NCBI GenBank assembly: GCA_902546765.1
Contig: CACCLG010000009.1
Span: 1 to 44,247, forward strand
DNA: 44,247 bases
Direction: 5' to 3'
DNA from: an uncultured Pelagibacteraceae bacterium
GTDB lineage: Bacteria > Pseudomonadota > Alphaproteobacteria > Pelagibacterales > Pelagibacteraceae
The notes beneath the pieces were generated by a model. The model worked only from the letters and a program-made list of their open reading frames with translations. It was not told the origin of the DNA and made no database searches. The translations under genes and the position numbers were made by a program. Positions 33,526 to 43,075 of the stretch are shown here, in pieces (within the stretch, counting starts at the first letter, position 1; the number at the start of each line of letters is the position of its first letter).

Positions 33526-34745
33526 TAATTTATCGCCTCCTTTAGATATTTCTGTATTTCGATGTTTGTTATTTTTTCAATTACATCATTAATGAAACCA
33601 TCTATTAGTAACTTTTTTGCCTGATCGTAATTTAAACCTCTAGACATTAGGTAAAATATGGAGTTTTCATCCAAATTGCCCGAAGTAGAACCATGAGAAC
33701 ATTTTACATCATCTGCGTAAATTTCTAATTCTGGTTTACCATTAAATTCTGTATTTTCGTTTAAAAGTAAGGCTTTACTTAATTGATATCCGTCTGTTTT
33801 TTGAGCTTGATCGTTAACAAAAATTTTACCTTGATAAACTCCGGTAGACTTATCGTTTAAAACACTTTTTATTAATTGATAACTTTTTGTATTTTCGGCC
33901 AAATGGTTAATATTTGTTTTAATTTCATGATGATTGTTCTTGTCTAAATTTATAATCCCATTAATAAAAGCAGAGCTATATTTTTCTTTTAAATTAGTAT
34001 TTATTTCATATTTTGAAAATTTAGATCCAGATGAATAAATAAAGTTTTCTGAATTACTGTTTTCGTAAATATCAATATTAGTGAAGCTGTATCTTAGATT
34101 TTGATTTTTATTTAAATCAAAAATATAATTTTTAAGGTTTGAATTTTTATTGATAAGAATATTAAAGTTATGATTATTAAAACCACTAACTGATTTATCT
34201 TTAAATAAATTCAAAGTTGATAAAGATGAATTTTTATGAAGTGTTAACTCAAATCTTGTATTAATTAAATTTGTTTTGTTATCTAAATCACATATATGAT
34301 AAATAACTAAAGGTTTTTCTACAATTTTACCCTCTAAAACATTTAATTTAATTAATCTACTCGCAAAAGCCTTATTCAAATTATTTAAAGGTTCATTCAA
34401 ACTTTCACTAAAAATCAATTTTTCATTTTTTATCTCTATTTTATTTTTATCTATATCTAAAATATCTGCTGATAGGAACTCTCCATTTAAAATAACAATT
34501 TTTGAATGTTCAAAATTTTTTATAAATTTTAAATTGTAACTTTTATTTTCAATGGTATTAAAGCCAAATTTAAGTTCTTTTATGTTTTTATTTATAATTA
34601 AATTTAAATCTGAAAACTTCCAATCTTCCAATTTTTTTGAGGGAAACCCACTTTCTACAAATTTAAAAAAATGCTCTTTACGCTCTTTAGTGTTTCCTAA
34701 AGTTTCATAAGTTAAACTTTCAAATTCTAAATTTTCTTTTAACAT
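33525..34745 (-). CDS. sufD: Fe-S cluster assembly protein SufD
   Basis: This 406-residue beta-helix protein is partner of SufB in the SufBC2D scaffold. The divergent N-terminal half (about residues 1-130) is lysine- and asparagine-rich, and the C-terminal half has family blocks such as VYQGKIFVNDQAQKTDGYQ, DVKCSHGSTSGNLDENSIFYLMSRGL and AKKLLIDGFINDV. The conserved histidine lies in SHGSTSG. It directly follows sufC and is followed by sufS with stop/start overlap. Confidence 0.94.
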   Translation of the reverse strand: MLKENLEFESLTYETLGNTKERKEHFFKFVESGFPSKKLEDWKFSDLNLIINKNIKELKFGFNTIENKSYNLKFIKNFEHSKIVILNGEFLSADILDIDKNKIEIKNEKLIFSESLNEPLNNLNKAFASRLIKLNVLEGKIVEKPLVIYHICDLDNKTNLINTRFELTLHKNSSLSTLNLFKDKSVSGFNNHNFNILINKNSNLKNYIFDLNKNQNLRYSFTNIDIYENSNSENFIYSSGSKFSKYEINTNLKEKYSSAFINGIINLDKNNHHEIKTNINHLAENTKSYQLIKSVLNDKSTGVYQGKIFVNDQAQKTDGYQLSKALLLNENTEFNGKPELEIYADDVKCSHGSTSGNLDENSIFYLMSRGLNYDQAKKLLIDGFINDVIEKITNIEIQKYLKEAIN

Positions 34746-35477
34746 TTATAAGCTCTCATAACCTTGTTTTTCTAATTCTAGTGCTAGTTCAAAATTCCCA
34801 GTTTTTATTATTTTTCCGTCTTTCAAAACATGAACGAAATCTGGCTTTATATAATTAAGTAATCTTTGATAATGCGTGATTATTAAAAAAGAATTATTTG
34901 TATTTCTTAATGAGTTTACTCCATCGGAAACTATTTTAAGTGCATCAATATCTAAACCAGAGTCTGTTTCATCTAATATTGATAATTTTGGATTTAAGAT
35001 AGACATTTGAAGAATTTCATTTTTTTTCTTTTCTCCTCCTGAAAATCCTACATTTAGTTGTCGTGACAGAATATTTTGATCAAATTTTAATTGTGCAGAT
35101 TTTTCTTTCACAAGCTTAAGAAATTCAATTGCATCTAATTCTTTTTCACCTTTTGCTTTTTTCACAGCATTTAATGAAGTTTTCAAAAAATTGTTAGTGT
35201 TTACACCTGGAATTTCTAGAGGATACTGGAATGCTAAAAATATTCCTTTATGAGCTCTCTCTTCAATTTCAAGATCTAGTAAGTTGGAATTTTCAAATTT
35301 TACATCTCCTTTGATTTCATAACCTTTTTTTCCAGATAAAATATTTGATAAAGTACTTTTTCCTGATCCGTTTGGTCCCATTATTGCATGAACTTCTCCA
35401 GGATTTATTTTTAAGCTAAGTCCTTTTAGAATTTCTTTATTATCAATACCTGCTTCTAAATTGTTTATTTCCAACAT
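34746..35477 (-). CDS. sufC: Fe-S cluster assembly ATPase SufC
   Basis: This 243-residue ABC-type ATPase of the SufBCD complex has Walker A GPNGSGKST at about residues 34-42, signature GFSGGEKKK, Walker B LSILDETDSGLD and H-loop IITHYQR. There are no membrane helices, in keeping with its soluble role. Its ATG overlaps the sufB stop at 35477. Confidence 0.97.
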   Translation of the reverse strand: MLEINNLEAGIDNKEILKGLSLKINPGEVHAIMGPNGSGKSTLSNILSGKKGYEIKGDVKFENSNLLDLEIEERAHKGIFLAFQYPLEIPGVNTNNFLKTSLNAVKKAKGEKELDAIEFLKLVKEKSAQLKFDQNILSRQLNVGFSGGEKKKNEILQMSILNPKLSILDETDSGLDIDALKIVSDGVNSLRNTNNSFLIITHYQRLLNYIKPDFVHVLKDGKIIKTGNFELALELEKQGYESL

Positions 35478-36913
35478 TATCCAACACTTCCTTCCAAACT
35501 AATTCCAACTAATTTTTGCGCTTCAACAGCAAATTCCATTGGCAATTGTTGAAGAACTTCTTTACAAAAACCATTAACTATTAGCCCTACAGCTTCCTCT
35601 GAATTTAAACCTCTTTGTTGACAATAATATAATTGCTCTTCACTGATTTTTGATGTTGTTGCCTCATGTTCTATATTTGAGTCTGAATTTCTATTTTTAA
35701 TGTAAGGAACAGTGTGTGCGCCACATTTATTACCCATTAACAGTGAGTCACACTGTGTAAAGTTTCTAGCGTTTTTAGCTTTAGGAAAAATATCTACAAG
35801 ACCTCTATAAGTATTATCAGCGTATCCAGCTGAAATACCTTTGGATATTATTTTACTTTTAGTATTTTTGCCAATATGAATCATTTTAGTACCAGTATCT
35901 GCTTTTTGATGGTTATTTGTAATTGCAATTGAGTAAAATTCTCCAACAGAGTTGTCTCCTTGCAAAATGCAACTAGGATATTTCCAAGTAATTGCTGAAC
36001 CAGTCTCTACTTGCGTCCAAGATATTTTAGAATTTACACCTTTGCATAATCCTCTTTTAGTTACAAAATTATAAATCCCACCCTTACCATCTTTATCTCC
36101 TGGATACCAATTTTGGACAGTTGAATATTTTATTTCTGCATCATCTAAAGCAACAAGTTCAACATTTGCTGCATGTAATTGGTTTTCATCTCTCATAGGA
36201 GCAGTACATCCTTCCAGATAGCTAACATAACTTCCTTTGTCGGCGATGATTAAAGTTCTTTCAAACTGACCTGTTTCAGAAGCATTAATTCTAAAATATG
36301 TTGATAATTCCATAGGACATCTTACACCCTCTGGAATGTAAACAAATGAACCATCAGTAAACACTGCAGAATTTAAAGTTGCAAAATAATGATCAGTAAC
36401 TGGTATAACTGAACCAAGATACTTTTTTACTAATTCTGGATGTTTTTGAATAGCCTCAGACATTGAACAAAATATTATCCCCTCTTCAGTCAGCTTATCT
36501 TTAAATGTTGTTGCAACTGAAACTGAGTCAAAAACAGCATCTACTGCTATTCCATTTAATCTCTTTTGTTCTTGAAGTGGTATACCAAGTTTTTGATAAG
36601 TTTCCAAAAGCTTCGGATCTAATTCATCTAAACTTTTTGGTTTATCAGAAGCACTTTTAGGAGCTGAATAATAATATAAATCTTGGTAATCTATTTTTGG
36701 ATATTTTGGTTTTTGCCAATTTGGTTCTTTTAAGTTTTTTAATCTCTCAAATGCTTTTAATCTCCAATCTAGCATCCAGTCTGGTTCTTTTTTTATTTTA
36801 GATATAAATTTTATTACCTCCTCATTTAAACCTTTTGGTGCTCTGATATTTTCAATATCAGTTGTAAATCCATATTTATATTCTTTTAAATCTTCTATTT
36901 GTTTATCTCTCAT
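35477..36913 (-). CDS. sufB: Fe-S cluster assembly protein SufB
   Basis: This 478-residue core scaffold of the SufBC2D complex has the conserved blocks [71 protein letters not shown] and [22 protein letters not shown]. Candidate scaffold cysteines lie in these segments. It is the first structural gene after iscR and starts immediately after the iscR stop (TAGATG), showing tight coupling with the regulator. Confidence 0.97.
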   Translation of the reverse strand: MRDKQIEDLKEYKYGFTTDIENIRAPKGLNEEVIKFISKIKKEPDWMLDWRLKAFERLKNLKEPNWQKPKYPKIDYQDLYYYSAPKSASDKPKSLDELDPKLLETYQKLGIPLQEQKRLNGIAVDAVFDSVSVATTFKDKLTEEGIIFCSMSEAIQKHPELVKKYLGSVIPVTDHYFATLNSAVFTDGSFVYIPEGVRCPMELSTYFRINASETGQFERTLIIADKGSYVSYLEGCTAPMRDENQLHAANVELVALDDAEIKYSTVQNWYPGDKDGKGGIYNFVTKRGLCKGVNSKISWTQVETGSAITWKYPSCILQGDNSVGEFYSIAITNNHQKADTGTKMIHIGKNTKSKIISKGISAGYADNTYRGLVDIFPKAKNARNFTQCDSLLMGNKCGAHTVPYIKNRNSDSNIEHEATTSKISEEQLYYCQQRGLNSEEAVGLIVNGFCKEVLQQLPMEFAVEAQKLVGISLEGSVG

Positions 36914-37336
36914 CTATAATCTGTTCGTTGATTGATTTATTAAATCTCTAAGACTTTTTTTTTCAAAAAAATTATTTATATAATCCTCTAATTCATCCCA
37001 GAGATCATGAGTAATGCATTTTGCTGTTTTACCGTTGCACCCTTTTTTTGAATGTTTTTCACAACCTATAGTTTTTACCTTTTCATCAACTGCAAAAAAA
37101 ATATCTGAAATTTTAATATGTGAAGCTTCTTTAGAAAGAATGTATCCACCTTTAATTCCACGTATACTTGTTACAATATTGTTTTTTTTTAACTTTAAAA
37201 ATAATTGTTCAAGATAATCTAAAGATATTCCTTGTCTTAAAGAGATATCTCTTAAAGAAACTGGTTCATTAGGATCAAATTTTGCAAGATCGGCAAGTGC
37301 CATAACTGCATATCTTCCTTTACTTGATAATTTCAT
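36914..37336 (-). CDS. iscR: Rrf2-family Fe-S-responsive repressor IscR
   Basis: This 140-residue winged-helix regulator has its N-terminal HTH with E43 in SLDYLEQLF, the residue that tunes site specificity in E. coli IscR. The wing is RGIKGGYILSKEA. The [2Fe-2S] ligand set C92, C100, C107 and H110 is present (IGCEKHSKKGC, KCITHDLW), with slightly longer spacing than in E. coli (C92-C98-C104). It heads the suf operon and probably represses it with holo-IscR. The operator over its promoter is described separately. Confidence 0.94.
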   Translation of the reverse strand: MKLSSKGRYAVMALADLAKFDPNEPVSLRDISLRQGISLDYLEQLFLKLKKNNIVTSIRGIKGGYILSKEASHIKISDIFFAVDEKVKTIGCEKHSKKGCNGKTAKCITHDLWDELEDYINNFFEKKSLRDLINQSTNRL

Positions 37337-37365
37337 ATTATTATTATTTTATGCGGTTTATATAT

Positions 37366-37390
37366 ATACCCGACTAAAATAGTCAAGTTT
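37366..37390 (-). promoter_or_regulatory. type 1 IscR operator over the iscR-suf promoter
   Basis: The core GACTAAAATAGTC (37372-37384) is a perfect dyad, flanked by ATACCC and AAGTTT. By my alignment, 24 of 25 bases match the degenerate type 1 IscR consensus known from E. coli. On the minus strand the site holds TTGACT as a -35 box (37381-37386), and a TATATATAAA run 16-18 bases further supplies the -10, so bound IscR would block transcription of iscR-suf. It may also affect the divergent hydrolase gene. Confidence 0.8.
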
Positions 37391-37467
37391 CTGAAAAATT
37401 TTAAAACTTGCATTTTGTCGCTCAATTTTGATAGAAAAATAAAATTTTTTTTTGAGATTAATTATCA

Positions 37468-38133
37468 ATGACAACTACAGATAATAAAATTGTTGAAATA
37501 TTTATTCCTGGGCCTGCAGGAAGGCTAGAAGCAAAATATTATAAAAGTAAAAAAAACACATCTCCAATTGCATTAGTTTTGCACCCCCACCCTCAATATG
37601 GTGGAACTATGAATAATAAAGTTGTTGTTGATACATTTCAAACTTTTATGGATAATGACTTTTCAGTCTGTAGAGTAAACTTTAGAGGAGTTGGTAAAAG
37701 TGATGGGGAATTTGACAATGGTCAGGGTGAGCTAGCAGATGCTGCCGCTGCACTAGATTGGTTGGAACGAGAAAACTTTGACAATTCGCAATGTTGGATT
37801 TCAGGATTTTCTTTTGGATCATTAATTGCAATGCAATTACTTATGAGAAGACCAGAAATAAATAGATTTGTTGCAGTTTCACCCCAACCAAATGTTTATG
37901 ATTTTTCATTTTTATCACCATGTCCTACATCAGGAATAATAATTTACGGTAAAAAAGATGAATTGGTTCCTGTTGAGCACATTAACGATTTGAATAAAAG
38001 GCTAAGTGCTCAAAAGGGAATAAAAGTAGAATTTGATTCTATTACAGAAGCAAATCATTTCTTCTCAAAAGCTGATATTGCTCTTATTAAATCTTTGAAT
38101 AAATATATAAAAAAAGAAACGGCTCTATATTAA
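37468..38133 (+). CDS. alpha/beta hydrolase
   Basis: This 221-residue single-domain hydrolase has the oxyanion HPHPQYGGTMNN loop and nucleophile S115 in ISGFSFGSLIA, with aspartate (YGKKDELVP) and histidine (TEANHFFS) completing the triad in the normal order. It belongs to the small dienelactone-hydrolase/YP_-like esterase group that opens with a LVLHPHP motif. It shares the intergenic region with iscR but is transcribed away from it. Natural substrate unknown. Confidence 0.9.
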   Translation: MTTTDNKIVEIFIPGPAGRLEAKYYKSKKNTSPIALVLHPHPQYGGTMNNKVVVDTFQTFMDNDFSVCRVNFRGVGKSDGEFDNGQGELADAAAALDWLERENFDNSQCWISGFSFGSLIAMQLLMRRPEINRFVAVSPQPNVYDFSFLSPCPTSGIIIYGKKDELVPVEHINDLNKRLSAQKGIKVEFDSITEANHFFSKADIALIKSLNKYIKKETALY

Positions 38134-39227
38134 TAATTTTTAAAAGTCTCTCCACCTGAAATTGGTTTACTTACTTTTGTTGTAGAAGGAAAAGATATAT
38201 TTTTTTTAAAATATGATCTTATTGCTAAATAAGCAAATGCTTGGGATTCAATAAAATCTCCGTCATAATTAAATTTATCGACATCACAAATATTTTTTTT
38301 TAATAAACTTTTCAAATTTTGAATTAATGTTTTATTTTTTCTGCCACCCCCACATAAAATTACATTAGAACAATTTGTAAAATTACTATTTAAATAATTT
38401 GAAATAATTAAGGCTGTAAAATAATTAAGAGTTGCAACTGCATCCTCAAAAATTAATCCTTTAATAAAATTAAAATCAAACTCATTTCTATCATAGGAAT
38501 GTCTATCTTCTGAACTGTAAATATCATGCTCGATAAATTGATTTATAATATCCATGTTGATTTGACCTGTAGACGCAATTTCACCGTTTTTATCAAAATC
38601 TATATTTTTTGTTTTTTTTAAATATTCATCTATTAAAACATTTCCTGGTCCTATATCTCTAGCAACTAATTCTTCATTATTACAGTAAGTATAATTGGAA
38701 ACCCCTCCTATATTTAAAAAAATACATGCCTCATTAGGAAAAATTTTTTTTGATAGCAAAGAATGATATACTGGTGTTAAAGGTGCACCCTCACCATTAT
38801 TTTCAATATCTCTTTTTCTAAAATTAAAAATGACCTTTTTTTGAATTAATTGAGATAATAAATTTGGGTTTCCCATCTGGATTGAATATTTTTTTTCAGG
38901 TTTATGAATAATTGTTTGTCCATGAAAACCCACTAAATCTACATCGGTAGTCTGCTTAGATATTAAATATTTTGATATATTTGAATGAAGAAGAGTAATT
39001 TCTTTCTCAATATTTTTATATTCAATTATACTGTTTTCTATATCCTCTATTGAATTAATATTTTTAATATAATCTCTTAATTTTTGTCTAAACTCAGCTT
39101 TATATTCATAAAAATGGTTTAATTTTACCTCTAGATGTGATTTTCCATCTGAATTAATTATACTAGCATCAATCCCATCTAAAGAAGTACCACTCATTAA
39201 ACCTAAAGAATTAATGCAATTGTCCAT
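38130..39227 (-). CDS. anmK: anhydro-N-acetylmuramic acid kinase
   Basis: This 365-residue enzyme phosphorylates 1,6-anhydro-MurNAc from recycled peptidoglycan to MurNAc-6-phosphate. The family opening GLMSGTSLDGIDAS is at residues 9-22, with LVGFHGQTIIHKP, FLNIGGVSNYTY, ARDIGPGNVLIDEYL and VILCGGGRKNKTLI as sugar-kinase fold motifs. The stop shares four bases with the convergent hydrolase. It is divergent from tyrS, a gene arrangement common in alphaproteobacteria. Confidence 0.95.
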   Translation of the reverse strand: MDNCINSLGLMSGTSLDGIDASIINSDGKSHLEVKLNHFYEYKAEFRQKLRDYIKNINSIEDIENSIIEYKNIEKEITLLHSNISKYLISKQTTDVDLVGFHGQTIIHKPEKKYSIQMGNPNLLSQLIQKKVIFNFRKRDIENNGEGAPLTPVYHSLLSKKIFPNEACIFLNIGGVSNYTYCNNEELVARDIGPGNVLIDEYLKKTKNIDFDKNGEIASTGQINMDIINQFIEHDIYSSEDRHSYDRNEFDFNFIKGLIFEDAVATLNYFTALIISNYLNSNFTNCSNVILCGGGRKNKTLIQNLKSLLKKNICDVDKFNYDGDFIESQAFAYLAIRSYFKKNISFPSTTKVSKPISGGETFKNY

Positions 39228-39275
39228 TATTGATTATTATTTTTTAATAAATATGTATATTGAAAATACTAAATT

Positions 39276-40499
39276 ATGAATGATTTTATAAGAGAATTTA
39301 AAGACAGAGGCTTTTTCTATCAGTGTACAGATGAGGTAGGACTTTCAAATGTGCTAAATAAAAAAAGTACTAAAGGGTATATAGGATTTGACTGTACTGC
39401 TCAAAGTCTACATGTGGGGAGCTTATTACAAATCATGTGTTTGAGGCAGTTACAAAAGCATGGTCACCAACCGATAGTTTTGCTAGGTGGAGGAACGACT
39501 AGGATAGGAGATCCATCAGGAAAAGATAAAACAAGAAAAATTTTAGATGAAAATGAGATTGAGAAAAATATTAAAAGTATTGAGCTTGTTTTAAAAAAAT
39601 ATCTTAATACTGATAATAAGGAAACTTCACCTATATTTGTAAATAATTATTCTTGGTTAAAAGAATTAAACTATATTTCTTTTCTAAGAGATATAGGGAA
39701 ACATTTTACAATTAATAAAATGTTGAGTTTCGACAGTGTAAAGCTCCGTTTGGATAGAGAGCAGTCTTTAAGTTATATGGAATTTAATTACATGATACTT
39801 CAAGCATATGACTTTCTTGAATTGAATAAAAAACAGAATTGTCTTCTTCAAATTGGAGGATCAGATCAATGGGGTAACATAGTAAATGGTGTTGATTTAA
39901 TCAAAAGATATTCATCAAAAGAAGTTTTTGGATTGACAACTCCTCTTATAACTCTGGCTTCGGGAGCAAAAATGGGAAAGACTGAAAGTGGTGCAGTATG
40001 GTTGGATAAAAATCTACTATCTGTCTATGATTATTGGCAATTTTGGAGAAATACTGACGATCTGGATGTTATCAATTTTCTTAAAATGTTCACAGATTTA
40101 TCTTTAGAAAAAATAGAAGAGATTAAAAATGAAAATATTAATGATTTAAAAATTTTATTAGCTAATGAGGCTACAAAGATGTTACATGGAGAAATTGAAA
40201 CAAAAAAAGTCGAAGAATTAGCAAAATCTACTTTTAAAGAAAATTCAACTGGAGAACATTTACCTAGTGTTAAAATTGGAAGTGATTTAATAGGAAGGGA
40301 TATAATTAGCTTGATAGAACATACAAATAACGAGTTATCAAAAAGCGAAATAAGAAGATTAATTCAAAACAATGGAATTAAAATTGATAATGAGAAAATT
40401 GAAGATGGAAAATTATTAATAAGTAAAAAATTGTTCGGAAATAAAGGTTTTATTAAACTTTCAGTTGGCAAGAAAAAGCATTTTAAAATTATTATTTAA
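39276..40499 (+). CDS. tyrS: tyrosyl-tRNA synthetase
   Basis: This 407-residue class I aminoacyl-tRNA synthetase has a HIGH-type motif HVGS at 46-49 (GFDCTAQSLHVGSLLQ), the tyrosine pocket block QIGGSDQWGNIVNGVDLI and a KMSKS-type KMGKTESGAVWLD. A C-terminal S4-like RNA-binding domain (about residues 340-400, SEIRRLIQNNGIKIDNEKI) follows. Length is standard for the bacterial enzyme. The stop overlaps that of the convergent AsmA-like gene by four bases. Confidence 0.97.
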   Translation: MNDFIREFKDRGFFYQCTDEVGLSNVLNKKSTKGYIGFDCTAQSLHVGSLLQIMCLRQLQKHGHQPIVLLGGGTTRIGDPSGKDKTRKILDENEIEKNIKSIELVLKKYLNTDNKETSPIFVNNYSWLKELNYISFLRDIGKHFTINKMLSFDSVKLRLDREQSLSYMEFNYMILQAYDFLELNKKQNCLLQIGGSDQWGNIVNGVDLIKRYSSKEVFGLTTPLITLASGAKMGKTESGAVWLDKNLLSVYDYWQFWRNTDDLDVINFLKMFTDLSLEKIEEIKNENINDLKILLANEATKMLHGEIETKKVEELAKSTFKENSTGEHLPSVKIGSDLIGRDIISLIEHTNNELSKSEIRRLIQNNGIKIDNEKIEDGKLLISKKLFGNKGFIKLSVGKKKHFKIII

Positions 40500-43075
40500 T
40501 TTTTTTTTAACTTTTCTAAAGTTCTAGTTATAAATCTTGGTGTAAGAGTTTTAATTGGATTTACAGTAGTTTTTAAATCTTTTGGTGGACCTTTGATTTT
40601 GAAACTTACGCCAAAAACACCTTCCCCAACCTTTTTCCCTACCAAAATATCTCCCAATAAGGGGATTTTTGATATTGTTTTATTTATTGTTGTAGCTGGC
40701 ACCAGAGTACCTCTAAGGCTTGTTAGTTTATTTCTATCAATATAGCCCTGCATTAAAATGGAAATTGCTGGTCCAATAGCATACATTTCATTTATGTTAG
40801 TAAGTGACTGTTTTGATTCATAATTCATTTCAAATTCATTAAATCGAATACCCTCTCCTGTAAGAAGATCTGCAATACCTTGAAGAGACGCAAGTGTAAG
40901 TAATTTTGCCAGAACAGGAACATCTTGAACTTTAAAATCATATATTTTTAGATTTGCTTTTGTTTCATTATTTTTTTCTATAGACCCATAGGACAGCTTA
41001 CCTTCAGTAAAGCCTTTAATAAACTTGTAGTTTTTTATAAATGGTTCAGGTTCTTCAATAAACAAATTAGTAACTTTTTCATCTCTAGAATTAGTTTTTA
41101 TAGATAGTGAAAAATCATTTTTATTGTTAATTTTAGAGCGAATTTCAGCAGAAATAACATAATTTTTTTTTAATGAAATCTCACCGACTAAGTTGGTCAG
41201 TTTACTGTTTTTATCTATAAATATATTATTAAGTTGAACTGATATCTTTGCGTTTATATTTTCAAATCTCTCAAAAATCTTATTAGTATTTTCGCTCTTT
41301 AAATAATTTGAAATGAGTAATTGACCATCAAACTCACTACCTGAAAGTTTATATCGATTATCATTTTTTTTTTGAAATTTAATATTATTTAATTTTTGAT
41401 TTAAATTCTCATAATTTAGAATTACAGAATCAATATTTTTAATTTTATATTTTTTTGATAATATTATATTACTTGCCTGTATAGTATTCAGATTTTCTTT
41501 ATATTCAATTTGGTTAAATTTTAAATCATCTTTATATCGACCTTTTATGATTAAATTAGAATTAATTTTTTTATTTTTTTTATAATTCAGTGATTTAAAA
41601 TTTAAAAAGAGATTGTTTAAATTAATATTAGCATCAAAATCTAAAATCTCTGAGTTTTGGATTAAATTAATTTTATAACTGTCAGATAAGTTATTATTTA
41701 ATGAATATAATCCTTTTAATTTTATATCTTTAATTTTTTTATTTAGATTTATTTCAATTAAATTATCTTTGAAAATTATTATATCTTTATATTCAGGCAA
41801 AAACCTCTTTAAATTGCTACCATTATGTGAGATCTCTAATTTACTAATTTTTAAATTTGAATTTAATTTGTATTTTTCTATCTTATTTTTTTTATCAAAT
41901 TCAAATTCAATTGAGTTATTTGAATCAAATTGTAAATCCTGACTAGGTATTAATTTGTTATCGATATTAATTATTTCTTTAATTTGATCAGAGTTTATTT
42001 TATTCCCTGTATTAGAAAAATTTCCCTTAAATTTTATATTTTCATTTTTTTTTTTTGAAATTAAAAATTTAGCATCTCCTAAATTTGGTTGTTTCTTTTC
42101 ATCACTTAGAAAATAAATTTTTGAATTTACATTTATATCAAATATATGATTTTTATAATCAAGTTTTAATTCACCATTATTAATATTAATTGGTAAATTT
42201 AAATTCTTCTTAAATTTTATTTCATCAAAATTTATTTTTGATTTTAATTCAAATTTATTAATTTTTTTTTTATTAATTAGACTGAATGAAAACTTATTAT
42301 TTGATGAGAGATTTACTTTTGAATTTTCAATAAAACCAAAGCTATAATCTAAATTTTTTTGTAATTTTTTTATATCAAAAAACTGTTTTTTATTTGATAT
42401 ATCACCATTAATTATAAAACTATTGTCACGTTTTTTGACTGATATTGTTTCTGAGTTAAAATTAATATCTTCATAAATAAATTGTAAATCATTTATGAAA
42501 TGTTGTTTTTGATCTGATATAAAATTAAAAGAAATTTTCTCTAATTCACCTTTGTTTAAAAGGTTTATTTGTGCATTTGTTACTTTTCCTAAAAGACTAT
42601 AATCAAATGTTTTGTTTTTATTTTGAAAATCTAAAACAATTGATGCTTTAATCTTGCCTTTTTTAATTTGATTTAAAATTAATTCTCTTGAAAAGTTATA
42701 ATCATACTCTGAAATAAAACTTTTAAAATTTGATATTTCATCTTCCCTTAGTTGAATTTCTAAACTCTGAATTGATCTATTATTAAACAAACTAGATATA
42801 CTGAGTTTTGAAATAATTTTATCTAAATAGAGATATTTTTCTGCAATCTGTAATTTAACGTTTGAAGTCTCAAGCTTTATTGTCTGTTCTTTGATATCTA
42901 ATTTAATGAATACATCATTAATTTCAGATGATAGTTTTGGGTTTATTTGACTTATTTTTGAATAAATTAATTTGTTAAATTTATCTGTTTTGATACCAAA
43001 AAAATTTAAATAAGTAATAATTGATGCAAATAAAAATATTATAGTAATTGGTATTATAAATAAGTATTTACGCAT
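40496..43075 (-). CDS. AsmA-like/DUF3971 membrane protein
   Basis: This 859-residue protein has one N-terminal membrane anchor (YLFIIPITIIFLFASIITYLNFF) and a very long periplasmic part of repeated short beta-strands rich in Asn, Lys and Ile. The C-terminal block VLAKLLTLASLQGIADLLTGEGIRF and KIPLLGDILVGKKVGEGVFGVSFKIKGPP identify the DUF3971/AsmA-like (YhdP/TamB-related) group. Such proteins form bridges that move phospholipids between inner and outer membrane. It overlaps the prfB end by eight bases. Its middle part is of low complexity. Confidence 0.88.
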   Translation of the reverse strand: MRKYLFIIPITIIFLFASIITYLNFFGIKTDKFNKLIYSKISQINPKLSSEINDVFIKLDIKEQTIKLETSNVKLQIAEKYLYLDKIISKLSISSLFNNRSIQSLEIQLREDEISNFKSFISEYDYNFSRELILNQIKKGKIKASIVLDFQNKNKTFDYSLLGKVTNAQINLLNKGELEKISFNFISDQKQHFINDLQFIYEDINFNSETISVKKRDNSFIINGDISNKKQFFDIKKLQKNLDYSFGFIENSKVNLSSNNKFSFSLINKKKINKFELKSKINFDEIKFKKNLNLPININNGELKLDYKNHIFDINVNSKIYFLSDEKKQPNLGDAKFLISKKKNENIKFKGNFSNTGNKINSDQIKEIINIDNKLIPSQDLQFDSNNSIEFEFDKKNKIEKYKLNSNLKISKLEISHNGSNLKRFLPEYKDIIIFKDNLIEINLNKKIKDIKLKGLYSLNNNLSDSYKINLIQNSEILDFDANINLNNLFLNFKSLNYKKNKKINSNLIIKGRYKDDLKFNQIEYKENLNTIQASNIILSKKYKIKNIDSVILNYENLNQKLNNIKFQKKNDNRYKLSGSEFDGQLLISNYLKSENTNKIFERFENINAKISVQLNNIFIDKNSKLTNLVGEISLKKNYVISAEIRSKINNKNDFSLSIKTNSRDEKVTNLFIEEPEPFIKNYKFIKGFTEGKLSYGSIEKNNETKANLKIYDFKVQDVPVLAKLLTLASLQGIADLLTGEGIRFNEFEMNYESKQSLTNINEMYAIGPAISILMQGYIDRNKLTSLRGTLVPATTINKTISKIPLLGDILVGKKVGEGVFGVSFKIKGPPKDLKTTVNPIKTLTPRFITRTLEKLKKN

